Of a stretch of DNA of 11,785 nt, positions 1 through 5,473 are shown in pieces; the first letter of the stretch is position 1; the number at the start of each line of letters is the position of its first letter. A model generated the notes under the pieces. The model was not told where the DNA came from, searched no databases, and saw nothing but the letters and a program-made list of their open reading frames with translations. Source of the DNA: Thermoplasmata archaeon (GTDB lineage: Archaea > Thermoplasmatota > Thermoplasmata > Lutacidiplasmatales > UBA184); the NCBI GenBank assembly GCA_030038885.1, contig JASHQY010000103.1:1-11785 (forward strand), given 5' to 3'. The position numbers were made by a program, and so were the translations under genes.

Positions 1-385
1 CCGCGGCCACCTCTCGTGCCCGAGCGCGGCGGCCGGCGGCATCTGGTGCCGCACTCCAAATCCCCGCCCGATCCCGAACTCAGCCCCTCGCGGTTCGGCT
101 CGCGCTGAGGCGCGAGCTGCGCAACCGCGTTTCGAGGATCCGACACGGGAAAGACGCTCCGGAATGCCATCGACACCGGGGCGGACACTCTGGAAGGTGG
201 ATGGCTCCAAGAGACCCTCTCCCGGGACTTTGCACATTTTCCGACGATCCGGAGCCCGCGAGCGCCTCGCCCGGCGCTCAACCGATGCTCCCGACTGCCG
301 CACCGGAGACCGGGTCCGGCCACACCCTCGGAGGCTCGCCGGCTCTCGGGAGTCCGACGAGATTTTTCTTCGCCGCCGCCCCGCT
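1..385. other. Left-edge region with no supported gene
   Basis: Two plus-strand frames stay open from the left edge because the DNA is very GC-rich. Their translations are low-complexity, proline/arginine-rich and start mid-sequence with no promoter or ribosome-binding context. One of them continues as the antisense of the membrane-protein gene at 386-712. A short plus-strand T-run (TTTTTCTT, 363-370) could be the 3' end signal of a plus transcript entering from outside the window, but nothing else supports this. No tRNA, rRNA or repeat was recognised. Confidence 0.6.
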
Positions 386-712
386 CTAGGGCTCCTCGAC
401 CGGGATCACGAGCTGGACGAGGAATCCCCAGAAGTAGCGGACCTCGAACGCGAGGACCGTGAGGAACCCGAAGAGGGTCGCGAGCGTCAGCAACCACTCG
501 TTGAACGTGACCGTGAGCGGATAGACGGCGACCAGGACATAGACGAAGATGCCGATCTGGAAGACGAACGGCAGCGCGTATCCGACATACAGGAAGACGA
601 GGAAGACCTTGGCGCCCGCGCCGAGGTGCTTCCAGGCGCGATCCATCCGCTGGGAGGACTCGACGCCCTTTCGCGCGAACACCTCCGCGGGGGAGTCGCC
701 CGGATTCGCCAT
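386..712 (-). CDS. Small integral membrane protein of unknown function
   Basis: This encodes a 108-residue protein of no family I recognise. The first 30 or so residues are polar and charged (a likely cytoplasmic N-terminus). They are followed by long hydrophobic stretches at about residues 34-67 (probably two short or one long membrane segment) and 73-105 (probably two more), each rich in Phe, Leu, Val and Tyr. It ends with a short acidic PVEEP tail. The ATG at 712 is chosen because a TATA-like AT-rich element lies 20-30 bases upstream on the minus strand, as expected for a leaderless archaeal transcript. No Shine-Dalgarno sequence is seen. It diverges from the secreted-protein gene at 895. 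The membrane location is visible in the sequence; no function can be assigned. The plus-strand reading over the same bases is a highly charged antisense shadow. Confidence 0.7.
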   Translation of the reverse strand: MANPGDSPAEVFARKGVESSQRMDRAWKHLGAGAKVFLVFLYVGYALPFVFQIGIFVYVLVAVYPLTVTFNEWLLTLATLFGFLTVLAFEVRYFWGFLVQLVIPVEEP

Positions 713-731
713 CGCGCCGAGGGTGCCGCCG

Positions 732-741
732 GATTATTTAG
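732..741 (-). promoter_or_regulatory. TATA-like box for the small membrane protein gene
   Basis: On the minus strand this reads TAAATAATC, an isolated AT-rich island in DNA of about 70% GC. It lies 20-29 bases before the ATG at 712, the distance at which an archaeal TATA box would place transcription start at or very near the start codon. Position and composition are seen; promoter function is inferred. Confidence 0.5.
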
Positions 742-862
742 CCGCCCGCCCTCGGCACGCCGGGCGAGCCTCGGTCTCGTTCGATAGGATCGTCCACCGG
801 AGCACGCGGTGTCCCGGCCGAGTGCACGGACGCTCCCATCGCCGGATCGCCCGGTGCCACAG

Positions 863-874
863 CTACATCTAATC
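863..874 (+). promoter_or_regulatory. Weak TATA-like element for the secreted protein gene
   Basis: CTACATCTAATC lies about 21-32 bases before the ATG at 895, in otherwise GC-rich DNA. It is a poorer TATA match than the divergent one at 732-741, but the spacing again fits a leaderless transcript. With that element it would make 713-894 a divergent promoter region. Confidence 0.35.
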
Positions 875-894
875 GTGTTCGGCTCGCGAGCCCC

Positions 895-1308
895 ATGGAC
901 GGACCCGCCTTCCCCGGCCTCGCCTCGGGGGCCCGCCTTCCGGTCCTGGGCGTTCTCGGCGCAGTGCTGCTCGTGGTGTTCCTTGCCTCGACGGTTCCGG
1001 TGGCGGGAACCGCGTCCTACTCGGCTACGGTGACGAACTCCGGCGATCTGCTCGTCCCCCACTACGTGACCTACACGCCGCCGCAATCCGGAAGGCTCAA
1101 CTTCTCCTGGCACACCGAAGGCGGAGGGCCGGTGGCCTTCACGGTGCTGGGACCGTCCGGCGCGCCCCTCTACTCCTCGACCGCGGCGATCGGCGCGGGA
1201 CACCTGTTCGTGTTCCGCGCAGAGAATTATCAATTTGGATTCTCGAACGCCACAGCGGAAACGGTGCGAGTCACCGGCACTCTGAGCTTCTCCGTACCGC
1301 TGATCTGA
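895..1308 (+). CDS. Secreted or membrane-anchored beta-sandwich-like protein
   Basis: This encodes a 137-residue protein. Residues 15-34 form one strongly hydrophobic segment (LPVLGVLGAVLLVVFLASTV), either a signal peptide or an N-terminal anchor; cleavage could fall near the AGTAS stretch at 37-41. The rest (about 45-137) is predicted to lie outside the cell. It alternates hydrophobic and polar residues and carries landmarks GRLNFSW, PVAFTVLGPSG, a Gly/His-Phe turn, ENYQFGFSN and a final VTGTLSFSVP. This order (W in one strand, V-x-GPSG turn, then G/N-Y-x-F-x-N) resembles GOLD/emp24-like or pre-peptidase C-terminal beta-sandwich domains of archaeal surface proteins. That is pattern resemblance only. 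The ATG follows a weak TATA element and lacks a clear Shine-Dalgarno. A low-GC patch (1222-1244) interrupts otherwise GC-rich codon use. Function is unknown; ligand binding or surface assembly would be guesses. Confidence 0.65.
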   Translation: MDGPAFPGLASGARLPVLGVLGAVLLVVFLASTVPVAGTASYSATVTNSGDLLVPHYVTYTPPQSGRLNFSWHTEGGGPVAFTVLGPSGAPLYSSTAAIGAGHLFVFRAENYQFGFSNATAETVRVTGTLSFSVPLI

Positions 1309-1407
1309 GGTCGCCGGAGCCTCCGGGTCCGGACCGGGCGCGACCTTCGACGGCCACCTTCCTCCCGGCCGGCGGTCCGCCGAGGCCAGAAACTCGGAGC
1401 GGCCACG

Positions 1408-1432
1408 CTCCGGCGACGCGGGAGCGCCGGAG
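1408..1432. repeat. Perfect 8-bp inverted repeat in a GC-rich gap
   Basis: CTCCGGCG (1408-1415) and CGCCGGAG (1425-1432) are exact reverse complements with a 9-base loop. They lie in the gap (1309-1545) between the secreted-protein gene and the ribbon-helix-helix gene. No T-run follows on either strand, so it is not a typical archaeal terminator. At this GC content such repeats can occur by chance. The rest of the gap up to about 1500 shows no gene. Confidence 0.3.
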
Positions 1433-1515
1433 GGTTCGCCCGGGCCGCCGACGAGAGCACGCGGGGCCATGGGAACCGACGCACCGCGCCCGGGAGTTCA
1501 ATCGTTTACACAAGA

Positions 1516-1524
1516 CATAAGTAT
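1516..1524 (+). promoter_or_regulatory. TATA-like box for the ribbon-helix-helix gene
   Basis: ATAAGTAT within a 45-base AT-rich island (about 1500-1545) lies 22-30 bases upstream of the GTG at 1546. There is no Shine-Dalgarno before that GTG, so a leaderless transcript starting at the start codon is the simplest reading. The island contrasts sharply with the GC-rich DNA on both sides. Confidence 0.5.
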
Positions 1525-1541
1525 CTGTTTATTTCTGCTTA
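1524..1541 (+). promoter_or_regulatory. Direct repeat TCTGYTTA, possible operator
   Basis: TCTGTTTA (1524-1531) and TCTGCTTA (1534-1541) match at seven of eight bases and are offset by exactly 10 bases, one helical turn. They fill the space between the TATA-like box and the GTG start of a protein with two ribbon-helix-helix-like segments. Ribbon-helix-helix regulators commonly bind tandem sites about one turn apart, and many repress their own genes. The repeat is seen; operator function is inferred. Confidence 0.3.
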
Positions 1542-1545
1542 ACAC

Positions 1546-1944
1546 GTGCGAACTGCTCGGTCCGACCAGCCCGCGACCCGATTCCTCGGCGTCCGCCTGA
1601 CGCTCGAGGAGGAGTCGCTGCTCGAACAGTTCCGTTGGAAGAGCGAACTTCCGAACCGCTCCGAGGCGGTCCGGGCGCTGGTGCGCAGGGCGGCGGAGTC
1701 CCGCCCCGCGGACGTCAGCGTCCCGGCGACGCTGCGGAACGAGCTCGAGGAGCTCGTCGAGGACGGATATGCCCGGGATCTCGACAGCGCGGTGACGCTC
1801 GTCCTGACCCTCGGGATCGGGGAGGTCGGGCGGATCCACGCGGAACGGATGGCCAGCCTGCGCGAACACGCGCGCTCGTCGGCCGGACGACGCGAGGGGC
1901 GCCGACGAGCGGATCGCGAGGGACGAGGGCTCCTCGGGCGCTAG
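1546..1944 (+). CDS. Tandem ribbon-helix-helix DNA-binding protein
   Basis: This 132-residue protein is probably a transcription regulator. Residues 12-51 fit a ribbon-helix-helix (CopG/MetJ-like) unit: a beta strand FLGVRLT, a first helix around EEESLLEQFR, a turn with PNRSEA, and a second helix AVRALVRRAA. Residues 56-91 repeat the pattern: VSVPATLRNELEELVEDGY, then DLDSAVTLVLTLGI. One chain may therefore carry two units and fold as a pseudo-dimer, or the second may serve in oligomerisation. The C-terminus (102-132) is very basic and probably disordered, and could add nonspecific DNA or RNA contact. The start is GTG with no Shine-Dalgarno but a well-placed TATA-like box, so it is read as leaderless. 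A direct repeat in its promoter suggests autoregulation. The gene runs into the small zinc-site gene 27 bases later. Targets are unknown, and no adjacent toxin gene was found, so a classic antitoxin role is not supported. Confidence 0.7.
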   Translation: MRTARSDQPATRFLGVRLTLEEESLLEQFRWKSELPNRSEAVRALVRRAAESRPADVSVPATLRNELEELVEDGYARDLDSAVTLVLTLGIGEVGRIHAERMASLREHARSSAGRREGRRRADREGRGLLGR

Positions 1945-1971
1945 GTCCTCACGGTGGGGTTGGGTGGCAAC

Positions 1972-2199
1972 ATGGAGGCGATCGGGAAGGCGTGGAGCGC
2001 GCGGAGCGGGTTCATCTGTCGACTGTGCCGGCAGGACGCGAAGCATAATGAGGTGCTGCACATCTCCTACTGCCCCGTCCACGGGCTGAGCTCCCCGCTC
2101 GACGCGCTGCCGTGGCGGCCGGAGATGAGAGTATCCCGCGGCTCTATACCCGGACCGGCGACCGAGGCACCACGGGTCTCGCCGGTGGTGCGCGCGTAG
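1972..2199 (+). CDS. Small CxxC/CxxH putative zinc-binding protein
   Basis: This is a 75-residue reading frame I do not recognise. Its core has C16-x2-C19, then 14 residues, then C34-x2-H37 (ICRLC... to YCPVHG), a spacing suited to one zinc ion; H25 and H30 lie between the pairs. An ATG start is preferred over an in-frame GTG at 1954 because GGGTGG sits just before it. The C-terminal third (from about residue 47) lacks recognisable structure and overlaps the start of the cobalamin adenosyltransferase gene by 88 bases in another frame. The conserved RLYTRTGD start of that enzyme shows that much of the overlap must be real if this frame is expressed to its stop. The metal motif argues for a real gene; the overlap and lack of homology argue for caution. 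Translation of the two genes may be coupled. Confidence 0.5.
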   Translation: MEAIGKAWSARSGFICRLCRQDAKHNEVLHISYCPVHGLSSPLDALPWRPEMRVSRGSIPGPATEAPRVSPVVRA

Positions 2200-2687
2200 A
2201 CAAGGACTCGCCGCGCATCCGCGCCTACGGTACGTTCGACGAGCTCGGGTCCCAGCTCGGGCTCGTCTCCGCGGATCTCCCCGACGCGCGGACCGACGTC
2301 CGCGCGACCGTGCTGCGGCTCGAGCACGAGCTCTACATCGCCCAGTCCGAGCTGGCGAGCGCCCCGGGATCGAAGCCGCCGGCGCACCGCATCGAGTCCC
2401 GCCACGTCGCGCGCCTCGAGGCGGACATCGACCGCTACGACGCGGCGCATCCTCCGCTCCGTTCGTTCGTCCTGCCGCGCGGGTCCCGCTCGGCGGCGGA
2501 GCTCCACGTGGCCCGAACGATCGCCCGGCGCGCCGAACGGGAGCTGTGGGCCCTCCACCGGGCCGAACCGCAGCGCGCCGAGCTCCTCGCGTGGGCGAAC
2601 CGCCTCAGCGACCTCTTGTTCGCGCTCGCGCTCGCAGAGAACCACGCGGCCGGGGTCGCCGAGGTCGCACCGGACTACTCGACGTAG
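2112..2687 (+). CDS. PduO-type ATP:cob(I)alamin adenosyltransferase
   Basis: This enzyme transfers the 5'-deoxyadenosyl group of ATP to cob(I)alamin, making adenosylcobalamin for B12-dependent enzymes such as mutases or ribonucleotide reductase. The 191-residue length is normal for the family. The N-terminal ATP-binding signature is clear (LYTRTGDRGTTGL, residues 11-23), followed by RVDKDSPRIRAYGTFDEL (28-45). The second signature, LPRGSRSAAELHVARTIARR (121-140) leading into AER, and the closing NRLSDLLF (163-170) complete the four-helix-bundle fold, which normally forms a trimer with active sites between subunits. The GTG start lies 11 codons before the conserved LYTRTGD and is the only reasonable upstream start. 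It overlaps the small zinc-site frame by 88 bases. The GTPase gene follows after 23 bases, probably in the same transcript. The product assignment is firm; which B12 enzyme it serves is not visible here. Confidence 0.92.
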   Translation: MAAGDESIPRLYTRTGDRGTTGLAGGARVDKDSPRIRAYGTFDELGSQLGLVSADLPDARTDVRATVLRLEHELYIAQSELASAPGSKPPAHRIESRHVARLEADIDRYDAAHPPLRSFVLPRGSRSAAELHVARTIARRAERELWALHRAEPQRAELLAWANRLSDLLFALALAENHAAGVAEVAPDYST

Positions 2688-2710
2688 GCAGGGTCGAACG
2701 GGGAGGGTTC

Positions 2711-3907
2711 GTGGAGGTCGGGGTCGTCGGTAAGCCGAACGTCGGGAAGTCGACGTTCTTCAACGCGCTCACGCTCCTCGACGTGCCGATGGCGCCGTAT
2801 CCGTTCACGACGACCGTCCCGAACCGGGGGATCGCGGCGATCCGCGCGCCCTGCCCCCACGTCGAGAAGCAGACGCCGTGCACTCCCGGGAACGCGAAGT
2901 GCGTCGACGGGGTCCGCTGGATCCCGGTCAACCTGGTCGACGTGCCCGGACTCGTGCCGGGCGCGCACGAAGGCAAGGGGCTCGGCCACCAGTTCCTCGA
3001 CGACCTGCGCGCGGCCGACGGGTTCCTGCAGGTCGTCGATCTCTCGGGCGCGACGAACGCGGAGGGCCAGCCGGTCCCGGCGGGTTCGCACGATCCCGGC
3101 GAGGAGGTCGCGTGGCTCGAGGAGGAGCTCGTCGCGTGGGTCGCCGAGATCCTCTCGCGCGACTTCGCGCGCCACGCGCGCTCGACCGAGCTCGACGGCA
3201 AGAAGGTCGAGGACTTCCTCGCGCAGCGGCTGACCGGGCTCTCGATCTCGGCGTCCGCGATCTCGACCGCGCTGCGGGCCGTGCCGGTGGACCGTCAGCA
3301 CCCCGCCCGGTGGACGACGGCCGAGCGGGTCGCGCTCGCGCGCGAGCTGTTGCGGCTCGCGAAGCCCCGGCTCGTCAGCGCCAACAAGTGCGACCGGGCG
3401 ACCCCCGCGACGGCCCAGGCCCTCGCGGAGCGCCTCGCGCCGGTCCCCTGCGTCCCGACCTCAGCGGAGGCCGAGCTCACGCTCCGCCGGGCGGCGCGGG
3501 CCGGGCTCGTCGGCTACGCGCCCGGCGATGCCACGTTCACGGTCCCCGATCCCACCCGCCTCACGGCCGGCCAGCGCAAGGCGCTCGACGACCTCCGCAC
3601 GATCCTCGGCCGCTGGGGCTCGACCGGGGTCCAGGGCGCTCTCGAAAGGATGGTCTACGAGCGGCTCCACCAGATCGTCGTCTACCCGGTCGAGGACGAG
3701 ACCCATTGGACCGATGGGCGGGGCCGGGTCCTTCCGGACGCGCTGCTCGTGCCGGCGGGCACCCCGGCGAGCGAGGTCGCGTTCCGCGTCCACACGGACC
3801 TTGGCCAGAACTTCATCCGGGCGATCGACGGCCGCACGCACCGGGCCCTCGCCGCCGACCATCTGGTGGAGCCCAACGCGGTCCTGCGGATCGTCGCGCG
3901 CAAGTGA
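2711..3907 (+). CDS. YchF/Ygr210-type TGS-domain GTPase
   Basis: This is a 398-residue P-loop NTPase of the Obg/YchF superfamily, the archaeal translation-associated branch that binds ribosomes. Nucleotide motifs are intact: G1 GKPNVGKS (7-14), a G2 Thr cluster PFTTTVPNRG (31-40), G3 DVPG (77-80), G4 NKCD (225-228) and G5 TSA (250-252). Between G3 and G4 lies a mostly alpha-helical insertion. The C-terminal TGS domain (about 322-398) begins at IVVYPVED and ends VLRIVAR, typical of a nucleotide- or RNA-binding module. The canonical NKxD predicts GTP specificity; bacterial YchF and human OLA1 have NxxE at this place and prefer ATP. The GTG start is chosen because the P-loop begins at residue 7 as usual and GGGGAGGG lies just upstream. 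The gene ends 13 bases from the convergent mevalonate kinase gene. Its exact cellular role remains poorly defined across the family. Confidence 0.9.
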   Translation: MEVGVVGKPNVGKSTFFNALTLLDVPMAPYPFTTTVPNRGIAAIRAPCPHVEKQTPCTPGNAKCVDGVRWIPVNLVDVPGLVPGAHEGKGLGHQFLDDLRAADGFLQVVDLSGATNAEGQPVPAGSHDPGEEVAWLEEELVAWVAEILSRDFARHARSTELDGKKVEDFLAQRLTGLSISASAISTALRAVPVDRQHPARWTTAERVALARELLRLAKPRLVSANKCDRATPATAQALAERLAPVPCVPTSAEAELTLRRAARAGLVGYAPGDATFTVPDPTRLTAGQRKALDDLRTILGRWGSTGVQGALERMVYERLHQIVVYPVEDETHWTDGRGRVLPDALLVPAGTPASEVAFRVHTDLGQNFIRAIDGRTHRALAADHLVEPNAVLRIVARK

Positions 3908-3937
3908 CCCCGGGACCGGGTCAGCGCGGACCCGGGG
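3908..3937. repeat. GC hairpin between convergent gene ends
   Basis: CCCCGGG (3908-3914) and CCCGGGG (3931-3937) can pair, and an alternative inner pairing joins CCGGGT (3916-3921) with ACCCGG (3930-3935). The element covers the 13-base gap between the GTPase stop and the kinase stop, and the last codons of the kinase. No T-run is present on either strand. It could limit read-through from both directions, but this is inference. Confidence 0.3.
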
Positions 3938-4904
3938 CGGCGAGCAGCCCCGCGCCCTCGGGAGCGGGACGCACGACGAACGCGAGCCCGCCGGCGCGGG
4001 CGAGACGGCGGACGAGGTCGGTCTCCTGGCCCGGCACCGGGAGGGCGACGATCGATCCCCCCGCGCCGGCGCCGGTGAGCTTCGCGGCCTCGGCGGCCGG
4101 GGCCGCCGCCCGGATCAGCTCCTCCAATCGGGGGTGCGAGACCCCGACCTCCCGCAGGAGCTCCTGGTTGCGGGCGAGCAGGCTCGCGGTGTCCGCGCGG
4201 TCCTCCCGGGCGACCGCCCGGACCCCGGCCTCGGCCACCCGACGGAACTCCTCGAGGAGCCTCGGCCCGTCGGGCCGGGCGAGTCGGGTGCCCACCGCCC
4301 GCACGGCGTCGGCGGTCGACCGAGGGATCCCCGAGTGCGCGACGACCCAGATCCACCCCGGGTCCTCGACGCGGCGGACCTCCCAGCGGCGGGGGCCGTC
4401 CTCGACCGTCCAGAGGGGAACGCCGTCCCCTCCGTTGATCGCGAGGTAGCCGCCGCCGACCACGGCGGTCGTGTCGCCGGGGCTCCCCACGCCCTGGGCC
4501 CCGCGCTCGATCTCGAAGCTCCGGCGCGCCAGCGTCGGGCGGTCGATCCCGCCGGTCGCGGCCCCCAGCGCCGCGGTGAGGGCCGCGACGAACGCCGCCG
4601 AGGACCCGAGCCCCGCCGCCCGCGGGATCCGCGAGACGGTCTGGACGGCGAGGGGGGAACCGTCCGCCCACGCGGAGGCGAGCGCGCGCGCGAAGTACGG
4701 GTTCGACGCCGCGGCGGCGGGGTCGTGGTTCAGCGAGGCCGTCTCCGCCGGTCGCACGAAGACCTGGGTCTCGAGGTCGATCGCGAACACGAGCTCGGGT
4801 GCCCCGTGGACGACCGCGTGCTCCCCGAAGACGATGCATTTCCCCGGCGCGCGGGCCGCGAGCGGGAGCGACGCGGCCGGGATCGGCGGCCCGGGATCGC
4901 TCAT
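3921..4904 (-). CDS. mvk: Mevalonate kinase (GHMP family)
   Basis: This is probably ATP:mevalonate 5-phosphotransferase, an early step in making the isoprenoids of archaeal membrane lipids. The protein has 327 residues, normal for archaeal mevalonate kinases. GHMP motif 1 is APGKCIVFGEHAVVHG (19-34), with the family's characteristic GEHAVV. Motif 2, the ATP phosphate loop, is PRAAGLGSSAA (94-104). The probable catalytic Asp is D144 in SPGDTT. VAHSGIPRSTADAV (188-201) matches the mevalonate kinase substrate region, and motif 3 is KLTGAGAGG (275-283). The ATG overlaps the aTrm56 stop by four bases (ATGA), so translation is probably coupled, and it is the last gene of the operon. Relatives include mevalonate-3-kinase and phosphomevalonate kinases; GEHAVVHG favours the 5-kinase. 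No other mevalonate-pathway gene is in view. Confidence 0.85.
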   Translation of the reverse strand: MSDPGPPIPAASLPLAARAPGKCIVFGEHAVVHGAPELVFAIDLETQVFVRPAETASLNHDPAAAASNPYFARALASAWADGSPLAVQTVSRIPRAAGLGSSAAFVAALTAALGAATGGIDRPTLARRSFEIERGAQGVGSPGDTTAVVGGGYLAINGGDGVPLWTVEDGPRRWEVRRVEDPGWIWVVAHSGIPRSTADAVRAVGTRLARPDGPRLLEEFRRVAEAGVRAVAREDRADTASLLARNQELLREVGVSHPRLEELIRAAAPAAEAAKLTGAGAGGSIVALPVPGQETDLVRRLARAGGLAFVVRPAPEGAGLLAAPGPR

Positions 4905-5473
4905 CGCCCCCTCCGGACCGCGACGACCTTCTTGCCCCGGGCCCGGGGAACGATGCGCTGACGCGCGCCCCGAAAGCCGGCCGGACCGGGGACGCCGAGG
5001 ATCCGGTCGAGGACGATCGCGACCGCGGCGACCTCGCTGTGGGGCTGCGGACCGACCGCGACGTTCCGGTCGGCGAGGCGGTACATCTCGGGCGGGACCT
5101 TCGCCCCTCCCACGACGAGGAGGAGGTCGCGGGCGGTCCGCAGGCGCGGCAGCGCACGGTCGAGCGGCTCGCCGTACATCGTGAGGTGCACGACCTCGCC
5201 CGCGAACTCGCGCACGACCCGCTTCCAGTCGTCGACCCCCTCGACCGAGAACGAACCGCCCCAGCGGCGGGCGAGCGCCGCGACGCGCGCCGCGAGCTCG
5301 GGGTCGGGCGGTTCGAGGAACATCCGGTCCGCGCCGAGCGCCCGCGCGGCGAGCGCGAGGTGGGTCGTGAGCCGGGGGTCGCGCCCGATCCGGTGCCCGA
5401 CGCGGAGGACCGAGACCCGGGGCCGCGCGCTACGGGGTCGGCTCCGCTTGGAATCGCTCGATCCGGTGGCCAC
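4901..5473 (-). CDS. trm56: tRNA (cytidine(56)-2'-O)-methyltransferase aTrm56
   Basis: This is an archaeal SPOUT-superfamily enzyme that methylates the 2'-hydroxyl of C56 in the T-loop of tRNA using S-adenosylmethionine, stabilising the D-loop/T-loop contact. It has 190 residues. The conserved core starts at SVLRVGHRIGRDPRLTTH (about 21-38) with ALAARALGAD just after. The knotted cofactor region includes VVHLTMYGEP, then LLLVVGGAKVPPEMY, and ends in NVAVGPQPHSEVAALAI-like sequence (VAAVAIVLDR in this protein). About 19 residues before the core are strongly basic (SDSKRSRPRSARPR). The only usable start is a GTG inside the end of the preceding regulator gene, giving a 44-base overlap; no ATG, GTG or TTG occurs closer to the core. 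The stop shares ATGA with the mevalonate kinase start. Family assignment is firm; the basic extension may assist tRNA binding (inference). Confidence 0.9.
   Translation of the reverse strand: MATGSSDSKRSRPRSARPRVSVLRVGHRIGRDPRLTTHLALAARALGADRMFLEPPDPELAARVAALARRWGGSFSVEGVDDWKRVVREFAGEVVHLTMYGEPLDRALPRLRTARDLLLVVGGAKVPPEMYRLADRNVAVGPQPHSEVAAVAIVLDRILGVPGPAGFRGARQRIVPRARGKKVVAVRRGR

Noticed and set aside
40..100. GATCCCGAACTCAG resembles the core of 5S rRNA
   Set aside because: The following conserved GAAGTTAAGC segment and the closing helix are absent, and the bulged bases between GATCCC and CCGAAC are missing. The match is short and likely chance.
2..787. Long plus-strand open frame covering the left edge and the membrane-protein gene
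   Set aside because: Its translation is an extreme Glu/Asp/Arg-rich sequence exactly where the minus strand encodes hydrophobic membrane segments, a typical antisense artefact in GC-rich DNA. The minus-strand gene has a fitting promoter.
1222..1244. GAGAAT/ATTCTC inverted repeat in a low-GC patch
   Set aside because: It lies within the coding frame of the secreted protein, encoding ENYQFGFSN of the predicted beta strand; it is short and explained by amino-acid content.
487..1470. Large minus-strand open frame across the divergent region and the secreted-protein gene
   Set aside because: Arg/Gly/Pro-rich low-complexity translation with no domain, overlapping two better-supported genes in other frames.
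1309..1500. Possible small RNA or tRNA in the GC-rich gap
   Set aside because: No tRNA T-loop or anticodon arm could be fitted, there is no promoter-like element before it, and the only structure is one 8-bp inverted repeat.
1546..2199. Toxin-antitoxin module (ribbon-helix-helix gene plus small downstream gene)
   Set aside because: The downstream protein has a zinc-type CxxC/CxxH site and no toxin motif, and the next gene is a B12 enzyme. The layout alone is not enough.
2675..3301. Minus-strand open frames opposite the YchF-like GTPase
   Set aside because: They mirror a gene with complete GTPase motifs; their sequences are Arg/Asp-rich shadows.
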